53,187 nucleotides of DNA from Legionella erythra. Its GTDB lineage: Bacteria > Pseudomonadota > Gammaproteobacteria > Legionellales > Legionellaceae. The notes under the pieces were generated by a model, which saw nothing but the letters and a program-made list of their open reading frames with translations, was not told where the DNA came from and did not search any database. Below, piece by piece: positions 45,197 through 53,187 of this stretch; position 1 is the first letter of the stretch, and each line of letters opens with the position of its first letter. Made by a program: the position numbers and the translations under genes. The stretch covers positions 1-53,187 of the forward strand of contig NZ_LNYA01000002.1 of assembly GCF_001467615.1 (NCBI RefSeq), given 5' to 3'.

Positions 45197-45574
45197 ATGG
45201 CACCTCGCGGCGAAATCACCATTCAAACGCTCGCCATGCCGGCAGATACCAATGCGAATGGCGATATTTTTGGCGGATGGATTGTTTCGCAAATGGATTT
45301 GGCCGCCGGTGTTTTGGCTAAAAAATTGGCCCGTGGACGGGTGGCGACAGTGGCCATTCATTCCATGACCTTCCTAAAGCCGGTGCACGTGGGCGATGTG
45401 GTCAGTTGCCATGTGGAATTGATTAAGCGGGGCACTACCTCGATGACTATCGCTGTTGAAGTCTGGGCAGAACCTGCCGCTGGCCTGGGACGCTACCAGG
45501 TCACCGAAGGAACCTTTGTTTTTGTAGCCATTGACGAGGAAGGGAAATCAAGAAAGGTGCCTGATCCGGAATGA
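45197..45574 (+). CDS. yciA: Acyl-CoA thioesterase (YciA type)
   Basis: The 125-residue hotdog-fold enzyme hydrolyses acyl-CoA to free acid and CoA. Its motif ANGDIFGGWIVSQMDLAAGVLA carries the catalytic Asp and the FGGW loop; THSM-type residues follow in VATVAIHSMTFLKPVHVGDVVSCHVE. Length matches the family. AAGGA precedes the ATG, one base after tex. Its end overlaps the start of the next gene by four bases. Confidence 0.93.
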   Translation: MAPRGEITIQTLAMPADTNANGDIFGGWIVSQMDLAAGVLAKKLARGRVATVAIHSMTFLKPVHVGDVVSCHVELIKRGTTSMTIAVEVWAEPAAGLGRYQVTEGTFVFVAIDEEGKSRKVPDPE

Positions 45575-47208
45575 CTATTGAACTGGAACATTTAAAAAAA
45601 TGGATTGCCAGCATGGCAGCCCTGATTGAGAAAGATGGCGATCCGGAACCCCAGCATTACACCCCCTTTTTGCAGGAACCTGAATTAGCGTTGCGTCTTG
45701 TCGATTTAATTGAGGAATTGGAAGAATCGTCCTACGAGGAAGAGCGCCCTTATTATTCCGCCTGCGTGTTTGCCTTGGATATTTGTGTTGCCCAATTACA
45801 GGCGGCCTATGAAAACGGCAACAAGGCCGGTGCTAAAATCCTTCATCAATTGATGGATTACATGGCTGCGACCATCAATAAAACAAAACATACCTTAAGC
45901 TTTTGGCTGCCTATCCTGAATGCCTTTTACGAAGTGCACGTCGAATTGTCAGTACCTTTGAAAGAGGCCTATTTAAATCTTGCCGGCGAAGAAGAGGAGT
46001 TAACACCCGAGGAGGAAGCGAATCATTTAAGCGCCATTAAGGACATGATTCAGGAGCTTTCCGATTTGTCTGTGTTTGATATCGCCGAGAATTTTTTTGC
46101 GCAAAGCTATGCCATGCCGGATGACTTTTTCTCCGATCTGGTTATCGATCTTTACAGCATTGAGGAAGGCCAGGATATTGCCTTGCTCCTGCTGTTGCAT
46201 CCCAAGGCCCATGTACGCCAGGTGGTGGTGGATACCATAGCCCAGATTATTGATACCATTGTACTCTCTTCCATCTCCTTGTCGCGTCTGCAGGTTATCA
46301 AGAGCTGGTACCCTGCCTCCTACCATGATCAGTTTAATTCCTGGATAAAGATCCAGCGGAAAAAGGGCGTTATCTTCCATCCACCAGGCACTCCGCCGGT
46401 ATTTCGTGTAAAAGCCAGCGAAGTCGATGGCAGCGGTGCACAGGGAGTATTTGTGCATTTAAAAAAATACCGTGGCAATCGTCTGGCCGGGTTATTGCTG
46501 AAACAGGAAATCGGCGTTAAGGATGCCTGGGTGACGCCAATCATTGCAGCGAAGGAAGTGACCAACTATTACGATGAAGCATTCGATGAAACAGTGACCT
46601 TACGGGAAGTCGACAGCGATTATTTTGTCTTAATTACCAATCATTTTCTGGCGCTTACGATCGCGCACGGTGCAATGCCGGATTTGCATTTATTTGAAAT
46701 CCAGGAACTGTTAGGTTTGCATTTTGTACCGGAATTCCTTGATATCGCCGCGCTAATGGAAGAAATCAGTATTCAGATTGCCCCCTTTACCCCGACGGCC
46801 ATGGACGAATCATTCAAACGGTCGCGCGGTTGGCTGACCCGCAAGAAATTCACCGAATCCTGGTATATCGAAAATGCCACTATTGATAAGCTGGTGAATC
46901 GCTCAAGCAGTTTTGTAGAAGGGGTAAGGGTTTGTGATATCGAGACAGCCATGCAAGCTGTTTTTGAGCATGAAATGGAAAAGAACCGCGATAAATGGTT
47001 GTTTCATTTCTTATGGATAACCCTCTGGATGAAAGCGAAAGCCCGTAAAACGGAAAAATTGTGGCAGGACAGTTTTTTTATTGCCTACGCTATCCAGCAA
47101 GGAACGCCGCTGCATACCATTCCGGTGATGCAGGAGATTTGCCGTCAAACCGTGATCAACAGCGCGGAGACGATGAATGAGCGGCGGACTCATCTGAATA
47201 AAGAATAA
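45571..47208 (+). CDS. Hypothetical protein coupled to yciA
   Basis: The 545-residue protein has no signal peptide or clear membrane span. The first 180 residues are helical and acidic, with GluGlu-rich linkers; a middle part (about 200-330) has HEAT-like helices (HPKAHVRQVVVDTIAQIID); the last third is a mixed fold. It begins in the overlap ATGA with yciA, so it is translated from the same message. I do not recognise a family. It is not a close relative of the two large proteins that follow. Confidence 0.7.
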   Translation: MTIELEHLKKWIASMAALIEKDGDPEPQHYTPFLQEPELALRLVDLIEELEESSYEEERPYYSACVFALDICVAQLQAAYENGNKAGAKILHQLMDYMAATINKTKHTLSFWLPILNAFYEVHVELSVPLKEAYLNLAGEEEELTPEEEANHLSAIKDMIQELSDLSVFDIAENFFAQSYAMPDDFFSDLVIDLYSIEEGQDIALLLLLHPKAHVRQVVVDTIAQIIDTIVLSSISLSRLQVIKSWYPASYHDQFNSWIKIQRKKGVIFHPPGTPPVFRVKASEVDGSGAQGVFVHLKKYRGNRLAGLLLKQEIGVKDAWVTPIIAAKEVTNYYDEAFDETVTLREVDSDYFVLITNHFLALTIAHGAMPDLHLFEIQELLGLHFVPEFLDIAALMEEISIQIAPFTPTAMDESFKRSRGWLTRKKFTESWYIENATIDKLVNRSSSFVEGVRVCDIETAMQAVFEHEMEKNRDKWLFHFLWITLWMKAKARKTEKLWQDSFFIAYAIQQGTPLHTIPVMQEICRQTVINSAETMNERRTHLNKE

Positions 47209-47253
47209 CCCCCGCCTGTTTTATGCCTTATAGTAGTAATTGAGATCAAAGCC

Positions 47254-49755
47254 ATGACGTTATCGGTGGACGAAATCAAAAAGCGAATGGACGCCATGAT
47301 GTTTACCCTTGGCTACGGAGAAACCGTTACCCTTTCGTTTTCTTTCGCTACCCAATTGCGTTTTGACGTCCATTTCTTGCAACGGGTTAAAACAACCAGA
47401 GGCTACGGTACGGTTATCGGCGAGCTGATTGAGGATGACCTTAAGCCCCTGCTTTTTGTGTGGTGGGATGAATCGGCTTATCCAAGCCCGTTACCGGCCA
47501 ACACACCGCTCAAGAAGATAGCCGTCAACTCACTTTATAGCTTCCATCCCGCCAGTGTCTTTAACTATATGGGTAACCATTTCAGCAAGACTGCCATCAA
47601 AACACTGATTGCGGCGGGCAATTATCCTTTAGGGAAGAAGGATATCCCGTGTCTGTTTAACGTCGAAGCACTACAGGTGCTTGATCGGGCCGAAGAAAAT
47701 TGGTCGGAATGGTTACTCATGGCCTCTTACCATGTTCAGGAGGTCGCAACAGCTCTTGAGAGCTACCTTCACGCGTATTTTCAGCTACCGCTTCATGCGA
47801 TGGAAGCCGTGGGGAACTATTCCATGGCATCAGGGGTTAATTGGCACGACTTCCCCATATTGGAATCAAGTCAGGGTATCGAAGGTGAAATCGATGGTGT
47901 TAATCAACAGCTCGATTATCTGCAGGCAAAAGCATCCATGCCAGTGGGTTTACCCGCCCAAAAGGAATACGTTAAAAAACTCGTGGTCGTGTTGACTGCA
48001 CCTTTAAATAAAAGACTTTCTCTGCTTAAAAAGGTCCAGCAGGCGCCTGTGAACGAAGCCTTATTATGGCAAGCGGAGGCATTGCGGGCGAAACAGGCAT
48101 TCGAGTGGCTTTTTTCCAATCTCCACTATCAGCATTTTGATGCCCACAACCGGATCATGCAGTTCATTTTTAATACCTGGATTGAAATACAGGGGCAATT
48201 AAAAGCCCATCAGCAGGCACAAAACCAGACCGTTTTACTTAGGCTTAGTGAATACGCTTATCACGAGGCATTAAAAGAAGAAACGCCGCCGGCAGGACGT
48301 GATGCCGTGCAAGAACAGACCGCATGGCCACCTTATTATTTGTGGGCCTTTGTTTTTGCTCTGAGTCAGAGCGACCCATTTATTAGAAAGGCTTGCACGC
48401 ACCTGCTCATCAAAACCTGGTATCCCCAACAGGTGGATAGCCTGGCTTTAATGGATTTTGAACAGTGGTGCGTACAAAACCAGGCGGGCGTCAGTTTACT
48501 TTATGATCGATTGATGAACAATGAGCATTTTAAAAATTTAAAAGGAGCATTATTCACTCATGGGCAGCAATCCTTTCAGTTCGAAATGGTCAAGTTGGCG
48601 TTTCATGCGCTGAAGGCCATGGTTTCGCTAAAACAGGCCCCGTTTAAAGCTTGTGCAGCGCGTTTCGCGAGCGAGGTTTTGCCTGTCCTGTCCGAACTCA
48701 TACTGATGGGTTATGAACCAGCGATTGATTTTGTAACCACCCGTTTAAAAGAAGCATCGTCGGGCGCTGTATTTCTGGGTTCAGATTATAACCTGGTCAT
48801 GATGTTAATGACCTACCATGAGCGTCGTGATGACTTTCCTAACGCCTGGTCTTTTTTACAACGACTGGAGACGTATGTACAGGCTAAGGTAATAAAACCC
48901 GACGTCATCCCAAAGGAAACACGGGCATTGCTCCAAATCCTGTTTGATGAAAAAGCCCGTGAGACCGCGCTTGATTTTTTAATTGGACAGGCAAAAAATG
49001 GTGACTCCGAAACCCTGAGAAGCAAGGCTCTGGATGCCCTGCAGCGAGCAGGCCATTTTACCCCTGTCGCGGCCTTGGCCTGCGTCAAATATTCCATTGA
49101 TACCGAGACGACTCAGGATAATAAAATTTTAAAATTCATGCGCTTGGCAGCCGAGGCGGATCCGGCTGAAGCGTCTTATCTGAATTACCTGTTTTTGCGG
49201 CAGAGGAAAATGATTGCGCTGGAATCATTAATCAAAGCTGCTTCGTTCGGACATGGCTTGGCCAGTAGCGAATTGCAGGATTGCATGAATCGGTATGTAG
49301 AAGAAAAGAATGCTCAACTGGTTAAGGATTTTTTTATACCTGCCCTGCTGCAAGGGAAAATTCAAAAATACCTGTCCCCTGACACTGTCGTCAACACCTT
49401 GATTTTTATGATCGATACGCAGATGGAGGAAAATCAAGCGGCTTATGCAGATAAGATCGTCTCGATGTTTATTGACGTGTTGAAAAGCGAAAACCCACCC
49501 AGCCGTAACACCTTGATTGCCATGCTTCTTGCGAAAGCACCCGGTCGATTTTCTGTCGGTATTTGCGATAAGCTGTCTCAGGCTGTGGACGATAGTCATT
49601 TGCAAAAAAATGAGATGACAAACCCCGCTACACAGGCAGGCGTCAGGCCTTCTTTCGCCAGACAAAAAGGCTTCTTTGCCAGGAATGAATCGACCAAAGA
49701 GGATGATGCGGCAGAGAATACCTCTGCAGCCTACCCTGGCACTAACTCCCTGTAG
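47254..49755 (+). CDS. Large hypothetical protein (paralogue family, copy 1)
   Basis: The 833-residue protein shares with the next gene an N-terminal block LRFDVHFLQRVKTTRGYGTVIGEL and a following WSEWLLMASYHVQEVATALESYL; the equivalent in copy 2 is FGFSFLQRVSWHQQKGTVLGQF and WGQWLSVAPLVLELLATMFREY. The remainder is mostly helical, with Sel1/HEAT-like short helices in the last third (LRSKALDALQRAGHFTPVAALACVKYS). There is no signal peptide. No ribosome site stands out before the ATG. Large intracellular helical proteins of this type are common among Dot/Icm substrates; function unknown. Confidence 0.7.
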   Translation: MTLSVDEIKKRMDAMMFTLGYGETVTLSFSFATQLRFDVHFLQRVKTTRGYGTVIGELIEDDLKPLLFVWWDESAYPSPLPANTPLKKIAVNSLYSFHPASVFNYMGNHFSKTAIKTLIAAGNYPLGKKDIPCLFNVEALQVLDRAEENWSEWLLMASYHVQEVATALESYLHAYFQLPLHAMEAVGNYSMASGVNWHDFPILESSQGIEGEIDGVNQQLDYLQAKASMPVGLPAQKEYVKKLVVVLTAPLNKRLSLLKKVQQAPVNEALLWQAEALRAKQAFEWLFSNLHYQHFDAHNRIMQFIFNTWIEIQGQLKAHQQAQNQTVLLRLSEYAYHEALKEETPPAGRDAVQEQTAWPPYYLWAFVFALSQSDPFIRKACTHLLIKTWYPQQVDSLALMDFEQWCVQNQAGVSLLYDRLMNNEHFKNLKGALFTHGQQSFQFEMVKLAFHALKAMVSLKQAPFKACAARFASEVLPVLSELILMGYEPAIDFVTTRLKEASSGAVFLGSDYNLVMMLMTYHERRDDFPNAWSFLQRLETYVQAKVIKPDVIPKETRALLQILFDEKARETALDFLIGQAKNGDSETLRSKALDALQRAGHFTPVAALACVKYSIDTETTQDNKILKFMRLAAEADPAEASYLNYLFLRQRKMIALESLIKAASFGHGLASSELQDCMNRYVEEKNAQLVKDFFIPALLQGKIQKYLSPDTVVNTLIFMIDTQMEENQAAYADKIVSMFIDVLKSENPPSRNTLIAMLLAKAPGRFSVGICDKLSQAVDDSHLQKNEMTNPATQAGVRPSFARQKGFFARNESTKEDDAAENTSAAYPGTNSL

Positions 49756-49762
49756 GCTTTTC

Positions 49763-52087
49763 ATGTTCTTATATAAAAAGCACCTTGAGCGGTTAAGAAA
49801 AAAAATGCGATCCTTCAGTATCCCTCTAAGTCCAACGCATGCCTTGCATTTACAGTTTACGGCCGAAACACGCCGGCAGTTTGGTTTTTCCTTTTTACAG
49901 CGCGTGAGTTGGCATCAACAAAAAGGGACGGTGCTCGGGCAATTTTCTCATGATTTGCTGATTTGGTCAGATGCCGACAAGCCAGTGCTTATCCCGAAGA
50001 AGAATTTACCCGAACTTACTCTTTTGCATGAGCATACCTACTCGCCCAAGTTAACGGAAGTAATCAAAAACCTATTCAATGAGGACATTGTTATCCTGGC
50101 TAAGAACATGGCGGATTTGGAGCGGTTTGAAGAAAAAATTCCCTTGCTTTATCAAGAGGGCAATCTCGAATTGACTGCTTTGGCCGAAGCCTCATGGGGC
50201 CAATGGCTGAGTGTGGCCCCCCTGGTGCTTGAATTGCTGGCAACTATGTTTAGGGAGTATGTGGACTGTCAGGAACAATCCTTTCTCGAGGTACCTAAGG
50301 CTAAACAAGGGGCAGATTGCCATACGGCCATCATGCAATTTACCTTCAATACCCTGCTTGATATAAAACCGGATTATGCTGATAAAACGGTGATGGCCCC
50401 CTACTTCAGTATGGCCAATCAGCTGGCTCATTATTTTTATACCCAAGCGTTGATGAATCCTGTAAAAAAGAATGAAGTGGACAATGCTTTAGATGCACAA
50501 ATAGACCTGGTGCCTGATGCTGTTGCGGCGCTGGTCTGTGCCATGATGGGGGCTGGCAAGGATACCTTTATCCATCATGCCTGTTATCTTTTGTGGATAA
50601 AAGAGCTTTTTCCTGATGGGATACCAGGATTAATGCCGCATCAATTCAATCTGGATGAATGGTACAGGGATAATCCTGACAAAGTCATTGTTCTTTACCG
50701 TCAGCTTATGGCCGATCCCCATTTTATTGCCTGCAACGATCGGTTACAAAAAAACAGGCAGCCTGCTGTGCAATTTGAAATCGCAAAATTGCGTTATTTT
50801 TATGTGCATGCGCTCTTTAAAACATCCTCTCCCAGAATACCCCCTCGCCAGGATGCCTTACACCCCCTGCTCCAGCTGGTGCGCAACAATTGGCCAGATG
50901 CGGTACAATTTCTAATTCAGGAACTGAATGGACCAGCGTTTAACGATAGAGTCCCCTGTTTTTATCTGGATAGGGATGTTGCCTTGGCACTTAGCCATTA
51001 TTACGGACGCAGTTTTAATTACAGTGATAATGAGTTGGCATGGTCTTTTTGGCAAAAGGGGAAAACCATGCCCTCGCCACATGCCCGTCTTTTTGATCAG
51101 TCTCACATTAAAACCAAACTGGAAGTATTGTTTGAGCGCGGGGATACCCAGCATGTTGCCATTCAACGATTAAAAGACGACGCACAGGCCGGGCATCCTG
51201 TGGCCTTGCAGTATTTAAGAGAAACCAGTCACCATGTACCGAGAGCGGCTCTCGCCTGCCTTGAGTTTTTTGCCGGCAAACAGACACTCACCTCCTTTCA
51301 ATACGATGAAGCGAAAATATTTTACTCATTGGCAAGTCAGCAAAACAGAGCGCTTGCTGCACGCTGGTATAGTGACATTTTAAAGCATCATAAAAAGTTA
51401 ACATTAAAGACACTGCTGGTCTGGGTTGAGGAAGGCCATGAATTCGCCATTGAGGCGCTTGAGTTAAAAATTAAAGAGTATTTAAAGAAAGGGGAGGTGG
51501 ATGCAATCGAAAAGAAAATTCTGCCCCTTTTAGAACGCGAAGCGATTCTTAAAAACCTGTTGCCGGAAATAGTGATTTTGCTGATTCAGTATATGGATAA
51601 GGTGTGGCGGGATGATTTTGCAGACGACGAGCGGGATGTAGACGAGCAGTCGCCGGTGTTTTGTAACGAGTGGTTGCTGACCTTTTTACATCGCTTAAAA
51701 CGGATGCCATTAAGCAACAAAAAGCAGTTAATCCCTTTTCTTTTGAAGCATACGGCCGCGTTGCTGACGGATGAGGGGCATTTGTTATTGCTGCAACTGG
51801 TCGCTCAGGAATACTCCTTCTCGGAATTGGCTGTTGCAACCTGGCTGAAGTCGATAGCGGCTCTGTTGATAAACCATACTCAGGGCAAGAGTAATCTTTT
51901 TAAACTTAAGATAGACGAATTCCTGTTAAACAATCCCCATGTCGTTAAAGCGCTGGCTGTGTGTCAGGATTCGCGCATGCGATTAACCGGCAACCCGTTC
52001 TTTGCGAAGGCCGTCAAGGCGCTCGAAGGGTCGTCCGACGTGCCAGACTATCATGAAGAAGATACCGTTAGATCGTCTATACCTTAA
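49763..52087 (+). CDS. Large hypothetical protein (paralogue family, copy 2)
   Basis: The 774-residue protein starts seven bases after copy 1, at an ATG with TAGG upstream. The same FLQRV and W-x-x-WL blocks open it, and a matching late block reads HHVPRAALACLEFFAGKQTL, opposite HFTPVAALACVKYS in copy 1, followed by a helical repeat region that looks Sel1-like (ALAARWYSDILKHHKKL). The tail (about 650-774) is helical and acidic. No signal peptide. The direct adjacency suggests tandem duplication. The reading frame extends upstream without an ATG of better context. Confidence 0.7.
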   Translation: MFLYKKHLERLRKKMRSFSIPLSPTHALHLQFTAETRRQFGFSFLQRVSWHQQKGTVLGQFSHDLLIWSDADKPVLIPKKNLPELTLLHEHTYSPKLTEVIKNLFNEDIVILAKNMADLERFEEKIPLLYQEGNLELTALAEASWGQWLSVAPLVLELLATMFREYVDCQEQSFLEVPKAKQGADCHTAIMQFTFNTLLDIKPDYADKTVMAPYFSMANQLAHYFYTQALMNPVKKNEVDNALDAQIDLVPDAVAALVCAMMGAGKDTFIHHACYLLWIKELFPDGIPGLMPHQFNLDEWYRDNPDKVIVLYRQLMADPHFIACNDRLQKNRQPAVQFEIAKLRYFYVHALFKTSSPRIPPRQDALHPLLQLVRNNWPDAVQFLIQELNGPAFNDRVPCFYLDRDVALALSHYYGRSFNYSDNELAWSFWQKGKTMPSPHARLFDQSHIKTKLEVLFERGDTQHVAIQRLKDDAQAGHPVALQYLRETSHHVPRAALACLEFFAGKQTLTSFQYDEAKIFYSLASQQNRALAARWYSDILKHHKKLTLKTLLVWVEEGHEFAIEALELKIKEYLKKGEVDAIEKKILPLLEREAILKNLLPEIVILLIQYMDKVWRDDFADDERDVDEQSPVFCNEWLLTFLHRLKRMPLSNKKQLIPFLLKHTAALLTDEGHLLLLQLVAQEYSFSELAVATWLKSIAALLINHTQGKSNLFKLKIDEFLLNNPHVVKALAVCQDSRMRLTGNPFFAKAVKALEGSSDVPDYHEEDTVRSSIP

Positions 52088-52130
52088 ATTTACCCTTGAC
52101 AGTGACACGATTTCGATTTCTGTGGATAAC

Positions 52131-52261
52131 TTTGTTCATAAATTTGTTTCTCATCCATAAAAAAATACAATATTAAGACTATCTTTTTGATTTAAATATA
52201 ATTTTTAATTTTTATGGCGACAACATAACTGAAAGAGGGGTGTGGGTAACTTTGTGGATGG
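52131..52261. other. Spacer with DnaA-box-like motifs flanking AT-rich DNA
   Basis: TGTGGATAA at 52131-52139 is the reverse complement of the perfect DnaA box TTATCCACA. TGTGGGTAA at 52241-52249 has one mismatch, and TGTGGATGG at 52253-52261 has two. About 100 bp of very AT-rich sequence lies between them. dnaA, dnaN and gyrB are not in the window, so I do not call this an origin. Confidence 0.35.
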
Positions 52262-52296
52262 ATGCTTGAATAATAGAAAAAACAAGGGGTAAGTAA

Positions 52297-52320
52297 ACCC
52301 GTGCGTGTCGACGCACGGGT
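52297..52320 (-). terminator. Terminator of the J-domain gene
   Basis: ACCCGTGCGT at 52297-52306 and ACGCACGGGT at 52311-52320 form a perfect 10-bp stem with a four-base loop, six bases past the stop of the minus-strand gene. A T-rich tract follows on that strand at some distance. Confidence 0.7.
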
Positions 52321-52326
52321 AAGATC

Positions 52327-53028
52327 TTATCTGACGCGATGAGTATTGCTGGTAAAAAGTGGGGCTGCTTGCGTCGCCAATTCCAGAAGAATCATTTGTG
52401 CAATTACCTGATCAATCATGCGTTCCATACTGGGAGCATGGTATGTTTTAATGGCGATAAACTCAGGCGTGGAAGAATTTCCGCGATGATAGCGATAGGA
52501 TTGAGCTTTTTCTTCCGGGCGCAGATGCGCATCAAAATCGGTAAACAAATTAAAGAGCGTGCTCAGTGGAGTAGGGGTCGTGTAAATAAAAAACTGGGCT
52601 TGCTCTGGTTTCGGAGTGAAGGTTCTGGCCGCTGAGGGGGAGTTGTAAAACCGATAATAGGTCGGGGTTGGCCGTGGATAAAAGCGGTATGAATCGTAAT
52701 CCTGATGGGGTGCCGCATTTCTTGCTGGCTGAGGTTTGGGGGTAGCTTCTTGCCGGGCTTGTGGCTGCGGTCTGCGCGGCATAGGCTGTGCCTGAACTGG
52801 ATTACCTGCTTCATCAATCACACCGGCATCGTATTGGGCGCGTTTGTCGTTATTACCTAAAATGCTATAGGCGGCGCCAACTTCCTTGAATTTTTCTTCT
52901 GCGGATTTATTATTCTGGTTTTTATCGGGATGGTATTGCAAGGCCTTTTTGCGATAGGCTTTACGTATCTCATCCTCAGAGGATTTTTCATTGTCGAGTC
53001 CTAAGACTTCGTATAATTTTTTAGGCAT
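52327..53028 (-). CDS. J-domain protein with Pro/Gln-rich linker
   Basis: The 233-residue protein has a complete N-terminal J domain ([11 protein letters not shown]...[18 protein letters not shown], with the HPD motif that stimulates Hsp70 ATPase). Then come a Pro/Gln/Arg-rich linker and an unassigned C-terminal region. It lacks the Gly/Phe, zinc-finger and substrate-binding domains of full DnaJ, so it is a type III J protein. GGGAG precedes the ATG at 53028; the upstream ATG would add 14 residues. The chaperone partner could be its own DnaK or host Hsp70; type III J proteins are known as effectors in some pathogens. Confidence 0.85.
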   Translation of the reverse strand: MPKKLYEVLGLDNEKSSEDEIRKAYRKKALQYHPDKNQNNKSAEEKFKEVGAAYSILGNNDKRAQYDAGVIDEAGNPVQAQPMPRRPQPQARQEATPKPQPARNAAPHQDYDSYRFYPRPTPTYYRFYNSPSAARTFTPKPEQAQFFIYTTPTPLSTLFNLFTDFDAHLRPEEKAQSYRYHRGNSSTPEFIAIKTYHAPSMERMIDQVIAQMILLELATQAAPLFTSNTHRVR

Positions 53029-53131
53029 TATGACTCCCGCAATTAAAAATATACCTGAAGTATATCGCATGAAGCTTAAGCAAATATTATGTCATGGATA
53101 ATGGCCTTTAGCCGACCACGGCCTACGCACT

Positions 53132-53187
53132 TCAATTTTCAATCAAACTGAGCAAATTTTCTAAAAAGGAATTGTCCCATCCACCGA
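53132..53187 (-). CDS. Possible C-terminal end of a gene running off the window
   Basis: On the minus strand the last 56 bases read in one frame as GGWDNSFLENLLSLIEN then a stop at 53132-53134. The composition looks like a protein C-terminus, but the piece is too short to identify. Confidence 0.3.
   Translation of the reverse strand, partial: GGWDNSFLENLLSLIEN

Noticed and set aside
52131-52261. Calling the AT-rich spacer the chromosomal origin
   Set aside because: Only one perfect DnaA box is present and none of dnaA, dnaN, recF or gyrB lies in the window.
1-53187. CRISPR array or tRNA/rRNA genes
   Set aside because: No regularly spaced direct repeats with unique spacers and no cloverleaf or rRNA signature were seen by eye; the only regular array is the batC coding repeat.

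Overview
The window looks like chromosome from a Legionella species or close relative. This rests on recognised genes: an SrnA-type RNase T2, a PlaC-type GDSL lysophospholipase/acyltransferase, eukaryote-like genes, and several large proteins of the kind seen among Dot/Icm effectors, mixed with gammaproteobacterial housekeeping genes (smpB, glmS, tex, yciA, bcp, guaC, a PhoH-family ATPase). Assignments come from reading sequences and motifs; no database search was run.

Layout. 1-5.3 kb: a possible insertion-sequence end, a trimethylguanosine-synthase-like methyltransferase, a GNAT-like protein, a secreted amidase_2 protein, a polytopic membrane protein and a tail-anchored heme-oxygenase-like protein. 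5.5-11.05 kb: a compact cluster of five genes: a short double-glycine precursor peptide missing from ordinary ORF calls, an MvdD-type ATP-grasp ligase, an exported HEAT-like protein, a membrane fusion protein, and an ABC exporter with a C39 peptidase domain. Together they read as a graspetide (omega-ester/amide RiPP) pathway, the most interesting system here. 11-12 kb: CorA. 12.1-15.9 kb: a short LRR protein and two divergent paralogues sharing a GPSGMTSL...GGGxHSxHEV signature that resembles the S-HxxxE site of the effector LnaB.

16-20.5 kb: small envelope and exported proteins and a hexapeptide acetyltransferase. 20.5-27.4 kb: a complete moxR-DUF58-DUF4381-batA-batB-batC-batD operon; batC carries five 42-bp tandem repeats encoding a Gln/Asn-rich tract. 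27.4-34.6 kb: amidase, cold-shock protein, HI0933-family flavoprotein, SrnA, a GIN-domain lipoprotein, a small membrane protein, an alpha/beta hydrolase and a low-complexity protein. 34.7-45.6 kb: guaC, PhoH-PIN protein, a candidate small RNA, bcp, smpB, plaC-like, glmS, tpm, tex, yciA. 45.6-52.1 kb: three large unassigned proteins, the last two paralogous. 52.1-53.2 kb: an AT-rich spacer with DnaA-box-like motifs, a J-domain protein and the tail of a possible further gene.

In the graspetide-like cluster the proposed order is: the ligase installs side-chain ester or amide links in the precursor core, the C39 domain cuts after Gly-Gly, and the ABC and fusion proteins export the product, presumably with a TolC encoded elsewhere. 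The HEAT-like protein carries a signal peptide, so it is more likely to act outside the cytoplasm than as a modification enzyme.
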